NCBI RefSeq assembly: GCF_018326285.1
Contig: NZ_AP023362.1
Location: 5,394,001 to 5,458,000 of the forward strand
Source of the DNA: Mycolicibacterium sp. TY81
GTDB taxonomy: Bacteria; Actinomycetota; Actinomycetes; Mycobacteriales; Mycobacteriaceae
DNA length: 64,000 bases
Direction of reading: 5' to 3'
A program made the translations under genes and the position numbers. This document shows, piece by piece, positions 1 through 8,444 of the stretch. Below the pieces are notes generated by a model, which was not told the origin of the DNA, ran no database searches, and saw only the letters and a program-made list of their open reading frames with translations. Numbering within the stretch: the first letter of the stretch is position 1; every line of letters begins with the position of its first letter.

Positions 1-327
<327 letters not shown>

Positions 328-328
328 G

Positions 329-490
329 TCAGGGCCGGGAGGCCAGCTCCTGGCGATACCCCGCGACCCGCGCCTCGAGTTCAGCGGCGTCGTCAGGCCG
401 CCCTTCCTTGCGGGCCAGTTCGGCGCGCAAGGAGAGCTCGCGGATCGCGGTCCGAATGTCGTTGACGCTGTGCGTTTCTGATTGGCCCAT
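329..490 (-). CDS. Small hypothetical protein, 53 aa, downstream of sdhB
   Basis: ATG at 490, TGA at 329-331. The product is highly charged and predicted helical (ELSLRAELARKEGRPDDAAELEARVAGYRQEL), with no membrane segment and no family I recognise. It lies 77 bp after the sdhB stop on the same strand, so it may be the last cistron of the Sdh1 operon. A weak AAAGG lies about 8 bases before the ATG. The same frame is open far upstream, but that part is antisense-frame shadow of sdhB, which limits the support from ORF length. Confidence 0.55.
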   Translation of the reverse strand: MGQSETHSVNDIRTAIRELSLRAELARKEGRPDDAAELEARVAGYRQELASRP

Positions 491-567
491 CTGGCTGCCT
501 TTCGTCAAGGATTGGCTGCCCTTCCGAGCGTACGCCGAAACATCGCCGGCCCCGCCGGATCGGCAAC

Positions 568-1320
568 CTACCGCCGGAAGAGCTTGTTCCCCAGCCAGAC
601 GATCGGGTCGTACTTGCGGTCGGCGACGCGCTCCTTCATCGGGATCAGCGCGTTGTCGGTGATCTTGATGTGCTCGGGGCAGACCTCGGTGCAGCACTTG
701 GTGATGTTGCAGTAACCCAGGCCGAACTCGTCCTGCGCCATGTCCTTGCGGTCGAGGGTGTCCAGAGGATGCATGTCCAGCTCGGCCACCCGCATCAGGA
801 ACCGGGGCCCGGCGAACGCCTGCTTGTTCTCCTCGTGGTCGCGCACCACGTGGCAGGTGTTCTGGCACAGGAAGCACTCGATGCACTTGCGGAACTCCTG
901 CGACCGCTCGACATCTTCCTGCTGCATCCGGTACTCGCCGGGCTTGAGGTCCTTCGGCGGCGCGAAAGACGGGATCTGGCGCGCCTTTTCGTAGTTGAAC
1001 GACACGTCGGTAACCAGATCGCGCATGATCGGGAACGCCCGCAGCGGGGTGATGGTGACGGTCTCGGCCGGATCGAACGTCGACATCCGCGTCATGCACA
1101 TCAGCCGGGGCCGGCCGTTGACCTCCGCCGAACACGACCCGCACTTGCCGGCCTTGCAGTTCCACCGCACCGCCAGGTCCGGGGCCTGCGTGGCCTGGAT
1201 GCGGTGGATGATGTCGAGCACCACCTCACCGTCGTTGACCTCGACCTTGAAGTCGTCGAGGCCGCCGCCGGTGTCGTCCCCGCGCCAGACCCGCAGATTG
1301 GCTTGGTAGCTGTTGCTCAT
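568..1320 (-). CDS. sdhB: Succinate dehydrogenase 1 iron-sulfur subunit
   Basis: A 250-residue electron-transfer subunit of respiratory complex II, carrying electrons from the flavoprotein to the membrane anchor. An N-terminal ferredoxin domain has the [2Fe-2S] ligands CKAGKCGSC followed by a Cys in RLMC. The C-terminal domain has CIECFLCQNTC and, further on, CNITKCCTEVCPEH, the expected ligands of the [4Fe-4S] and [3Fe-4S] clusters. The ATG overlaps the sdhA stop by 4 bp, so translation is coupled. It belongs to the Sdh1 (Rv0247c) type. Length is normal for the family. Confidence 0.95.
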   Translation of the reverse strand: MSNSYQANLRVWRGDDTGGGLDDFKVEVNDGEVVLDIIHRIQATQAPDLAVRWNCKAGKCGSCSAEVNGRPRLMCMTRMSTFDPAETVTITPLRAFPIMRDLVTDVSFNYEKARQIPSFAPPKDLKPGEYRMQQEDVERSQEFRKCIECFLCQNTCHVVRDHEENKQAFAGPRFLMRVAELDMHPLDTLDRKDMAQDEFGLGYCNITKCCTEVCPEHIKITDNALIPMKERVADRKYDPIVWLGNKLFRR

Positions 1321-3227
1321 CGCTGGCTCCGTTCCGGATGGGCGGCCAATTCGGCGTCGGTGTAGTACTTCTCCAGCTCGGACAGCTCGAAGCAGGCGAG
1401 CAGTTCGGCCGGCATGGGCACCTGCTGCTCCGGGGTGACGGTCACGTCGGGGACGATCGGGTCACCGCCGCCCGCACTGCACACCAGCAGGATGTTGCGC
1501 CAGTCGGCGCTCATCTCCGGGTAGTCGTCGCGGGTGTGGCCGCCGCGGCTCTCGGTGCGGGCCAGCGCGGCCTTGGCCACGCACTCGCTGACCAGCAGCA
1601 TGTTCCGCATGTCGACGGCCAGGTGCCAACCGGGGTTGAACTGCCGGTGGCCCTCGACGGTGATGTTGTGCATCCGGCGCTTGAGTTCGTCGAGCTTGAG
1701 CAGTGCCTGCTCGATCTCTTCCTTGGTGCGGATGATGCCGACCAGGTCGTTCATGGCCTGCTGCAACTCGGTGTGCAGCGTGTACGGGTTCTCCGCGCCG
1801 ACGTGTTCGTCGAACGGCGCCAAGGCTTCCCGCGCCGCCGTGGTCAGTGCGTCATCGGAGACTACCGGCCGCGCGGGCAGCGCCTTGACGTACTGCGCGG
1901 CGCCGAGGCCGGCCCGCCGGCCGAACACCAGCAGGTCGCTCAGCGAGTTACCGCCGAGCCGGTTCGAGCCGTGCATCCCGCCCGAGCACTCGCCGGCCGC
2001 AAACAGGCCGGGCGTGCGGGCCGCACCGGTGTCGGGATCGACCTCGATGCCACCCATGACGTAGTGGCACGTCGGCCCGACCTCCATCTCGTCCTTGGTG
2101 ATGTCGACCTCGGCCAGCTCCATGAACTGGTGGTACATCGACGGCAGGCGCTTCTTGATCTCCTCGGTGGGGATGCGCGAGGCGATGTCGAGGTAGACGC
2201 CGCCGTGCGGGGTGCCGCGGCCGGCCTTGACCTCGGAGTTGATGGCGCGCGCCACCTCGTCGCGCGGCAGCAGGTCAGGAGTGCGACGGGCGGAGTCGTT
2301 GTCCTTGAGCCACTGGTCGGCTTCTTCCTCGGTCTCGGCGTACTGACCTTTGAACACCGAGGGGATGTAGTCGAACATGAAGCGCTTGCCCTCGGAGTTC
2401 TTGAGCACTCCGCCGTCGCCGCGCACGCCCTCGGTGACGAGGATGCCCTTCACCGACGGCGGCCAGACCATGCCCGTCGGGTGGAACTGGATGAACTCCA
2501 TGTTGATCAGCGTCGCGCCGGCCCGCAGCGCCAGGGCATGCCCGTCGCCGGTGTACTCCCAGGAGTTCGACGACACCTTGAACGACTTGCCGATGCCGCC
2601 GGTGGCCAGCACCACGGCGGGCGCCTCGAACAGCACGAAGCGGCCCGACTCACGCCAGTAGCCGAACGCGCCGGCGATGCGGTCACCGTCCTTCACCAGC
2701 TCGGTGATGGTGCACTCGTGGAACACCTTGATGCGGGCCTCGTAGTCACCCGTCTCGGCGAAATCCTCCTGCTGCAGCGAGACGATCTTCTGCTGCATGG
2801 TGCGGATGATCTCCAGGCCGGTGCGGTCACCGACGTGCGCCAGGCGGGGGTAGGTGTGGCCACCGAAGTTGCGCTGGCTGATCCGGCCGTCCTTGGTCCG
2901 GTCGAACAGCGCACCATAGGTTTCCAGCTCCCACACGCGGTCCGGTGCTTCGCGGGCGTGCAGCTCGGCCATACGCCAGTTGTTCAGGAACTTGCCGCCG
3001 CGCATGGTGTCACCGAAGTGCACCTGCCAGCTGTCCTTGGAGTTCGCGTTGCGCATCGAGGCGGCGCAGCCGCCCTCGGCCATGACGGTGTGGGCCTTGC
3101 CGAACAGCGACTTACACACCACCGCCACGCGCAGGCCCTGCTCCCGGGCCTCGATGACCGCACGCAACCCCGCCCCGCCGGCTCCGATTACGACGACGTC
3201 GTACTCGTGCCGTTCGAGTTCAGCCAT
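1317..3227 (-). CDS. sdhA: Succinate dehydrogenase 1 flavoprotein subunit
   Basis: A 636-residue flavoprotein that oxidises succinate to fumarate. The N-terminal Rossmann motif VVIGAGGAGLRA binds FAD. The sequence KAHTVMAEGG lies where the covalent flavin attachment region is expected. HPTGMVWPP and the later THYVMGGIEVD-like stretch (TCHYVMGGIEVD) are typical of fumarate reductase/succinate dehydrogenase flavoproteins, and the C-terminal helical domain is complete. It lies between sdhC and sdhB and overlaps sdhB by 4 bp. Equivalent to Rv0248c of the Sdh1 enzyme. Confidence 0.95.
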   Translation of the reverse strand: MAELERHEYDVVVIGAGGAGLRAVIEAREQGLRVAVVCKSLFGKAHTVMAEGGCAASMRNANSKDSWQVHFGDTMRGGKFLNNWRMAELHAREAPDRVWELETYGALFDRTKDGRISQRNFGGHTYPRLAHVGDRTGLEIIRTMQQKIVSLQQEDFAETGDYEARIKVFHECTITELVKDGDRIAGAFGYWRESGRFVLFEAPAVVLATGGIGKSFKVSSNSWEYTGDGHALALRAGATLINMEFIQFHPTGMVWPPSVKGILVTEGVRGDGGVLKNSEGKRFMFDYIPSVFKGQYAETEEEADQWLKDNDSARRTPDLLPRDEVARAINSEVKAGRGTPHGGVYLDIASRIPTEEIKKRLPSMYHQFMELAEVDITKDEMEVGPTCHYVMGGIEVDPDTGAARTPGLFAAGECSGGMHGSNRLGGNSLSDLLVFGRRAGLGAAQYVKALPARPVVSDDALTTAAREALAPFDEHVGAENPYTLHTELQQAMNDLVGIIRTKEEIEQALLKLDELKRRMHNITVEGHRQFNPGWHLAVDMRNMLLVSECVAKAALARTESRGGHTRDDYPEMSADWRNILLVCSAGGGDPIVPDVTVTPEQQVPMPAELLACFELSELEKYYTDAELAAHPERSQR

Positions 3228-3277
3228 GAAATAACTCCAAATTGTTGTGAATAGCGTTGAAAATCAAGACGTTTGAC

Positions 3278-4105
3278 TCAGCCGACGAATCGCAGGTCGC
3301 TGAACCACCCGGCGGACACCGCCATGACGTAGAAGTCGGTGAACATCAGGGTGCCGAGGGTGATCCACGCGTACAGCTTGTGGCGGGTGTTGAGCTTGCT
3401 GACCTGCGTCCAGATCCAGTAGCGCACAGGGTGTTTCGAGAAGTGCTTGAGCCGGCCGCCGGTGACGTGCCGGCAGGAGTGGCAGGACACCGTGTAGACC
3501 CACAGCATGATGACGTTGCCCAGCAGGATGATGTTGCCGAGCCCGAAGCCGAAACCGCTGGGTGAGTGGAACGCGACGATGGCGTCGTAGGTGTTGATCA
3601 CCGAGATGATGACCGCGATGTAGAAGAAGTACCGGTGGGTGTTCTGGATGATCAGCGGGAACCGCGTCTCACCGGTGTACTTGGCATGCGGTTCGGCGAC
3701 GGCGCACGCGGTCGGGGACTGCCACACCGTGCGGTAGTAGGCGCCGCGGTAGTAGTAGCAGGTCAGCCGGAACAGCAGCAGGAACGGCAGGGACAGCGCC
3801 GCGAAGGGAATCAGCGACAGCGGTCCGTCGGCCGGCAGAATCTGGGGCCAGAACTCGCTGGCCGCACCACACTTGACGCTCAGACACGGTGAGTAGAACG
3901 GCGTCAGGTAGTGGTAGTCCGCGACGTAGAAGTGGTCCCGCTGGAAGGCGCGCACCGTCGCGTAGATGACGAACGCGGCGAAACCCAGGTCGATGAGAAT
4001 CGGGGATTTGAGCCAGTTGTCGGTCCGCAGGGTGCGCTGCGGTATCTGCGCACGCGTGGGGGAGAAGACGCCGGTCCCGGGGCGGTTGGCGGCGGGTGCG
4101 CTCAC
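3278..4105 (-). CDS. sdhC: Succinate dehydrogenase 1 membrane-anchor subunit
   Basis: A 275-residue integral membrane protein that anchors SdhAB and passes electrons to menaquinone. Starts at GTG 4105 with GAGGA about 8 bases upstream. About five hydrophobic segments are visible (roughly residues 36-52, 98-116, 158-177, 188-207 and 248-266). Conserved-looking cysteine/histidine clusters occur as CLSVKC (74-79), CYYYRGAYYR (116-125), ACAVAEPH (133-140) and CHSCRH (208-213). Published work on mycobacterial Sdh1 describes a membrane-embedded Rieske-type cluster. These residues are candidate ligands, but I cannot assign them. First enzyme cistron after the 94-aa gene. Confidence 0.9.
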   Translation of the reverse strand: MSAPAANRPGTGVFSPTRAQIPQRTLRTDNWLKSPILIDLGFAAFVIYATVRAFQRDHFYVADYHYLTPFYSPCLSVKCGAASEFWPQILPADGPLSLIPFAALSLPFLLLFRLTCYYYRGAYYRTVWQSPTACAVAEPHAKYTGETRFPLIIQNTHRYFFYIAVIISVINTYDAIVAFHSPSGFGFGLGNIILLGNVIMLWVYTVSCHSCRHVTGGRLKHFSKHPVRYWIWTQVSKLNTRHKLYAWITLGTLMFTDFYVMAVSAGWFSDLRFVG

Positions 4106-4197
4106 GAAAGCATCCTCGATTTCGGTTGGGGGCAGGGCCTACCTATGAAGTTGTAGGACGGCGGTGATGGGCACGACGGCCGTCGTGCCCGAGTCGG

Positions 4198-4482
4198 TCA
4201 GCCGCCGACGCCACCGTCGTGGTCGTTCCAGAATTCGCTGGAGTAGTCGTGGTCGGGGATCACGATCTTTTCCTTGGCGTGCTGGGTCTTGATGCCGCGG
4301 CTGAATTCCAGCTCTTCGATGTCGATGTCCAGCCGCTCGATGTCGACGGCCAGGCGCTCGGCGTCATTCGCGATGCGGCGGGTGGCGGGGGAGTCCCCGT
4401 ATTTGGCGGCCAGCGAGCTGACGGACCGGCGCAAACTGCCGATCAACTCGTGCAGTTCGGTGAGCTCAGTGGTGGTGGACAT
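4198..4482 (-). CDS. Conserved hypothetical protein, Rv0250c-like, head of Sdh1 operon
   Basis: A 94-residue soluble protein that starts at ATG 4482 with a strong AGGAGG just upstream. The N-terminal two thirds look like a helical hairpin rich in Leu, Glu, Arg and Ser (RRIANDAERLAVDIERLDIDIEELEF). The tail is acidic with an aromatic motif (DYSSEFWNDHDGG). No enzyme motif is seen. It precedes sdhC on the same strand with a 92-bp gap, the arrangement of Rv0250c before Rv0249c. A role in Sdh1 assembly or regulation is guessed only from position. Confidence 0.8.
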   Translation of the reverse strand: MSTTTELTELHELIGSLRRSVSSLAAKYGDSPATRRIANDAERLAVDIERLDIDIEELEFSRGIKTQHAKEKIVIPDHDYSSEFWNDHDGGVGG

Positions 4483-4518
4483 CGGGCGACCTCCTTGGGC
4501 TGAAGGGTGTCATAAATC

Positions 4519-4550
4519 ACAGTACGACACCGGATGCTAGTCAGATCCGG
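4519..4550 (-). promoter_or_regulatory. Candidate Sdh1 operon promoter with 6-bp inverted repeat
   Basis: On the minus strand a TACTGT hexamer (4524-4519) fits the mycobacterial -10 pattern TANNNT, with CTGACT 16 bases upstream as a possible -35. An exact inverted repeat, CCGGAT at 4530-4535 and ATCCGG at 4545-4550, spans the spacer and the -35. This is the layout expected for a repressor site in the region shared with the divergent gene at 4628. The binding factor is unknown. Confidence 0.4.
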
Positions 4551-4627
4551 AGATGAAAGTGAGACAGGTCACGTTTGTCGCGACGGTGTCGGCATGTCGT
4601 GGCAGTGGCTGTCGGTACGGTATGACC

Positions 4628-5386
4628 ATGTCCGACGCGGTTCTGGCGCAGCGCGCCGAAGCACTATTGGCCCTGCACCAGCCGGGAAATCCGGTCGTCC
4701 TCCCGACTGTGTGGGACGCCTGGTCGGCGAAGCTCGCGGTGTCGGCCGGGTTCGTCGCGCTGACGGTCGGTAGCCACCCCGTCGCCGACTCGGTGGGCAA
4801 GCCCGACGGCGAAGGCATGTCGTTCGACGACCTCACCACGCGCGTCAGCCAGATCACCGCGGCCGTCGACGTGCCGGTGTCGGTCGACATCGAATCCGGT
4901 TACGGCGAGGCCCCGAGCCGCCTCATCTCCGGGCTGCTCGCCGCGGGCGCGGTGGGTCTGAACATCGAGGACACCGTGCACAAGGACGGCGGCCGCATCC
5001 GCGACGCGCAGGAGCACGCCGACCTGGTCGGTGAATTGCGCAGGGCGGCAGACGCTTCCGGGGTGCACGTCGTGATCAACGCGCGCACCGACCTGTTCCT
5101 GCGCCAGATCGGTGACGAGGCCGACCGGTACGAGCGCGCCGTGCAGCGGTTGAAGCTGTGCGCGGCGGCCGGCGCGGATTCCCTGTACCCGGTGGGCCGC
5201 CACGATGACGACACCTATCGCCGCCTGGCCGCCGACCTGCCGTTGCCCATCAACGCCATCGCGATCCCGGAGTCCGACGATCCCGCGTCCTTCGGCCCGC
5301 TGGGCGTCGGCCGCATCAGCTTCGGGCCGTTCCTGCAGCGCGCTCTGGGTACGGTGGCCGCCGATATTCTGGCGCGGTGGCAGTGA
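4628..5386 (+). CDS. Isocitrate lyase/PEP mutase family enzyme
   Basis: A 252-residue TIM-barrel protein of the isocitrate lyase/phosphoenolpyruvate mutase superfamily (carboxy-PEP mutase or oxaloacetate/2-methylisocitrate lyase-like). Seen: an early strand with DAWSAKLA, SVDIESGYG, the NIEDTVHKDGG stretch that supplies Mg2+-binding acids, and INARTDLF. The KKCGH motif of true isocitrate lyases is absent, so the substrate is open. I chose ATG 4628 over ATG 4622: a TANNNT element (TACGGT, 4616-4621) places transcription start at 4628, implying a leaderless mRNA. The 3' end overlaps the next gene. Confidence 0.8.
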   Translation: MSDAVLAQRAEALLALHQPGNPVVLPTVWDAWSAKLAVSAGFVALTVGSHPVADSVGKPDGEGMSFDDLTTRVSQITAAVDVPVSVDIESGYGEAPSRLISGLLAAGAVGLNIEDTVHKDGGRIRDAQEHADLVGELRRAADASGVHVVINARTDLFLRQIGDEADRYERAVQRLKLCAAAGADSLYPVGRHDDDTYRRLAADLPLPINAIAIPESDDPASFGPLGVGRISFGPFLQRALGTVAADILARWQ

Positions 5387-5784
5387 GCGAGCCCGACGGC
5401 GCCGAGGAGAACTACGGGTTGTGGTGGGCCGCAGGCGTTGCCGCCGCGATCCTGCTGATCATCCTGATCTACCAGGTGATCCAGACTTCCGAGGAGTCCG
5501 AGCAGCCGTCCGGTCCCGTCGGTGACTCTACGGTTTTGACGACGTATCCGACCACCACCAAGCGGACGACGACCCGGACCACCACGACGACGACCACCAC
5601 CACGACCACAACGACGACGACGACGGAAAGCACGTCGGAGACGTCGACGACGGATGACACGACGACGTCCACCAGCACCTACACGCCGTCGAGCACCTCC
5701 GGTTACGGGACGACGACCACCACGACCACGATCTACAACCCGTACACCACCCCGACCACCGCCCCGCCTGCCGGCGTCGGGTAG
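5377..5784 (+). CDS. Single-pass membrane protein with threonine-rich tail
   Basis: A 135-residue protein with a short acidic N-terminus, one transmembrane helix (about residues 13-32) and a long exported tail dominated by Thr with some Ser, Pro and Tyr. The run of ACC/ACG codons at about 5560-5630 encodes 20 or more near-consecutive threonines. The start is GTG 5377 or, more likely for coupling, GTG 5383, whose GTGA overlaps the stop of the upstream enzyme gene. Thr/Pro-rich outer tails in actinobacteria are often O-mannosylated; this is inference. No catalytic domain is present. Confidence 0.7.
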   Translation: MAVSEPDGAEENYGLWWAAGVAAAILLIILIYQVIQTSEESEQPSGPVGDSTVLTTYPTTTKRTTTRTTTTTTTTTTTTTTTTESTSETSTTDDTTTSTSTYTPSSTSGYGTTTTTTTIYNPYTTPTTAPPAGVG

Positions 5785-5853
5785 CTCGGAAGCCCAGGTC
5801 TGTGACCGGGGCCACTCACTTCACCGGCGTTTGCCGAGGCCTGTGAGAAGAGC

Positions 5854-5907
5854 GTGACGGTCGATTCACACGCGGCAACACAATCCGCAATATCGGCTTC
5901 CTACCTT
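5854..5907 (+). promoter_or_regulatory. nirB promoter: TANNNT -10 and weak GlnR-like half-sites
   Basis: TACCTT at 5902-5907 fits the -10 pattern TANNNT and puts the transcript start at about 5914-5915, the nirB ATG itself. There is no useful ribosome binding site, so the mRNA is probably leaderless. Upstream, GTGAC (5854-5858) and TTCAC (5865-5869) are spaced 11 bp apart, like the AC-centred half-sites of GlnR boxes. Nitrite assimilation genes are known GlnR targets in mycobacteria. The GlnR match is partial. Confidence 0.45.
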
Positions 5908-5914
5908 TTGGGGC

Positions 5915-8431
5915 ATGGACGCGAAGAACCTTGTGGTCGTCGGCCACGGAATGGTCGGGCATCGCCTGGTCGAGGCGCTGCGCTCGCGGGATACCGCGGG
6001 CCAATGGCGCATCACCGTGCTGTCCGAAGAAGCGGACGCGGCGTACGACCGCGTCGGGCTGACGGGTTACACCGAGCACTGGGACCGGTCGAAGCTGGCG
6101 TTGCCGGGCAACGGGTATGACGGCGACGGCCTGGTCGACCTCGTGCTGGCCGACAAGGTCGGCGGTATCGACCGCGCCACCAAGACGGTGGTGACCGAGT
6201 CGGGCCGCGGCATCTCGTACGACAAGTTGGTCCTCGCCACGGGCTCTTACGCTTTCGTGCCGCCGGTGCCCGGCCACCAGCTCGACGGCTGCTTCGTCTA
6301 CCGCACCCTGGACGACCTGGACGGCATCCGCGCCGCCATGCAGCGGTCGGCCGAACACGGCAACAACACCGGCGTGGTCATCGGTGGTGGTCTGCTCGGT
6401 CTGGAAGCGGCGAATGCGTTGCGCCAGTTCGGCATGCAGGCCCACATCGTCGAGCGGGCGCCCCGTCCGATGAACCAGCAGCTCGACGACGCCGGCGGTG
6501 CGCTGCTGGCCCGCATGATCGGCAAGCTGGGCATCTCGGTGCACCTGGATGTCGGCACCGACGCCATCGAGCCGCTCGACGAGGGCGTGCGCGTGCTGCT
6601 CAGCGACGGCACCCTGATCGACGCCGGCCTGGTCATCTTCGCCGCCGGTGTACGTCCGCGAGACGAACTGGCCCGCGACGCCGGTCTGGACATGGCCGAG
6701 CGCGGCGGCGTCCTGACGGACTTGTCGTGCGTGACAAGCGATCCGGACATCTACGCCGTCGGTGAGGTGGCCGCGGTCGAGGGCCGGTGCTACGGCCTGG
6801 TCGGTCCCGGTTACACCACGGCCGAGGTGGTCGCCGACCGCCTGCTCGGGGGTGCCGCCGAGTTCCCCGAGGCCGACATGTCGACCAAGCTGAAGCTGCT
6901 CGGCGTCGACGTCGCGAGTTTCGGTGACGCGCAGGGCGTCACACCTGACTGCCTGCAGGTCGTGGTCAACGACCCGGTGAAGCAGACCTACGCCAAGCTG
7001 GTGCTGTCCGACGATGCCAAGACCCTGCTGGGTGGCATCCTGGTCGGCGATGCGTCGGCGTACGGCGTGCTGCGCCCGATGGTCGGCGAGGCACTGCCCG
7101 GTGACCCGCTGGCGCTCATCGCCCCCGCCGGATCCGGCGACGGCGCAAGCGCTCTCGGTGTGGGTGCCCTGCCGGACGCCGCGCAGATCTGCTCGTGCAA
7201 CAACGTCACCAAGGGCGACCTGTGCGGTGCGATCGAAGGCGGCTGCAGCGACGTCGCCGGCCTGAAGGCCTGCACCAAGGCCGGTACCTCCTGCGGCTCC
7301 TGCGTTCCGCTGCTCAAGCAACTGCTGGAAGCCCAGGGCGTCGAGCAGTCCAAGGCGCTGTGCGAGCACTTCCCGCAGTCGCGGGCCGAGCTCTTCGAGA
7401 TCATCTCGGCCACCGAGATCCGGAAGTTCTCCGGGCTGATCGAGAAGTTCGGCACCGGAAAGGGTTGCGACATCTGCAAACCCGCCATCGCCTCGATCCT
7501 GGCGTCGACCAGCAGCGGTCACATCCTCGACGGCGAACAGGCCGCCCTGCAGGACTCCAACGACCACTTCCTGGCCAACATCCAGAAGAACGGCAGCTAC
7601 TCGGTGGTGCCGCGCGTCCCGGGTGGTGACATCACGCCGGAGCAGTTGATCCTGATCGGTGAGATCGCCAGGGACTTCGGGCTTTACACCAAGATCACCG
7701 GTGGCCAGCGGATCGACATGTTCGGTGCGCGGGTGGACCAGCTGCCGGAGATCTGGCGGCGCCTCGTCGACGGCGGCATGGAGTCCGGGCAGGCGTACGG
7801 CAAGTCGCTGCGCACCGTCAAGAGCTGCGTCGGCAGCGACTGGTGCCGCTACGGACAACAGGATTCGGTGCAGATGGCCATCGATCTGGAGCTGCGCTAC
7901 CGCGGACTGCGGTCACCGCACAAGATCAAGATGGGTGTCTCCGGCTGCGCCCGGGAGTGCGCCGAGGCCCGCGGCAAGGACGTCGGCGTCATCGCCACCG
8001 AGACCGGCTGGAACCTGTACGTCGGCGGCAACGGCGGCATGACACCCGCCCACGCGCAGCTGCTGGCCGGTGACCTCGACGATGAGACCCTGGTCCGCTA
8101 CATCGATCGGTTCCTGATGTTCTACATCCGCACCGCGGACCGGCTGCAGCGCACGGCGCCGTGGGTCGACCAGATGGGTCTCGACCACGTCCGTGACGTC
8201 GTGTGCAACGACTCTCTCGGCCTGGCAAGCGAATTCGAAGCCGCCATGGAACGGCACGTCGACGGCTACTCCTGCGAGTGGAAGGGCGTGCTGGAGGACA
8301 AGGCCAAGCTGACCCAGTTCGTCTCGTTCGTCAACGCGCCTGACGTCGCCGACCCGACCATCGCGTTCACCGAACGCAACGGCCGCAAGGTGCCGATCGG
8401 CATGCCCACCGTCCCGCCCGCCAAGAGTTGA
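5915..8431 (+). CDS. nirB: Assimilatory nitrite reductase [NAD(P)H], large subunit
   Basis: An 838-residue cytoplasmic enzyme that reduces nitrite to ammonium with NAD(P)H, FAD, FeS and siroheme. Domains in order: FAD/NAD-dependent oxidoreductase (GHGMVGHR near residue 10; second nucleotide motif VVIGGGLLGLEAA near 150); a bacterioferritin-associated-ferredoxin type [2Fe-2S] module with repeated cysteines (about 425-470); nitrite/sulfite reductase domains with SCVGSDWC near 640 and GVSGCARECAE near 678, which bind the [4Fe-4S]-siroheme centre. Followed by nirD. The gene sits head-away from siroheme genes 1.3 kb downstream. Confidence 0.95.
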   Translation: MDAKNLVVVGHGMVGHRLVEALRSRDTAGQWRITVLSEEADAAYDRVGLTGYTEHWDRSKLALPGNGYDGDGLVDLVLADKVGGIDRATKTVVTESGRGISYDKLVLATGSYAFVPPVPGHQLDGCFVYRTLDDLDGIRAAMQRSAEHGNNTGVVIGGGLLGLEAANALRQFGMQAHIVERAPRPMNQQLDDAGGALLARMIGKLGISVHLDVGTDAIEPLDEGVRVLLSDGTLIDAGLVIFAAGVRPRDELARDAGLDMAERGGVLTDLSCVTSDPDIYAVGEVAAVEGRCYGLVGPGYTTAEVVADRLLGGAAEFPEADMSTKLKLLGVDVASFGDAQGVTPDCLQVVVNDPVKQTYAKLVLSDDAKTLLGGILVGDASAYGVLRPMVGEALPGDPLALIAPAGSGDGASALGVGALPDAAQICSCNNVTKGDLCGAIEGGCSDVAGLKACTKAGTSCGSCVPLLKQLLEAQGVEQSKALCEHFPQSRAELFEIISATEIRKFSGLIEKFGTGKGCDICKPAIASILASTSSGHILDGEQAALQDSNDHFLANIQKNGSYSVVPRVPGGDITPEQLILIGEIARDFGLYTKITGGQRIDMFGARVDQLPEIWRRLVDGGMESGQAYGKSLRTVKSCVGSDWCRYGQQDSVQMAIDLELRYRGLRSPHKIKMGVSGCARECAEARGKDVGVIATETGWNLYVGGNGGMTPAHAQLLAGDLDDETLVRYIDRFLMFYIRTADRLQRTAPWVDQMGLDHVRDVVCNDSLGLASEFEAAMERHVDGYSCEWKGVLEDKAKLTQFVSFVNAPDVADPTIAFTERNGRKVPIGMPTVPPAKS

Positions 8432-8444
8432 TCAGGAGGCCACG

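Noticed and set aside
1338..3254. 638-aa plus-strand ORF opposite sdhA
   Set aside because: Antisense shadow of a GC-rich gene; composition (Arg, Val, Leu, Asp, His) is not protein-like and has no domain.
5560..5640. CRISPR-like repeat array
   Set aside because: The short ACC/ACG repetition is an in-frame Thr codon run with no spacers.
5816..7858. 680-aa minus-strand ORF opposite nirB
   Set aside because: Shadow of nirB; nirB has complete catalytic motifs on the other strand.
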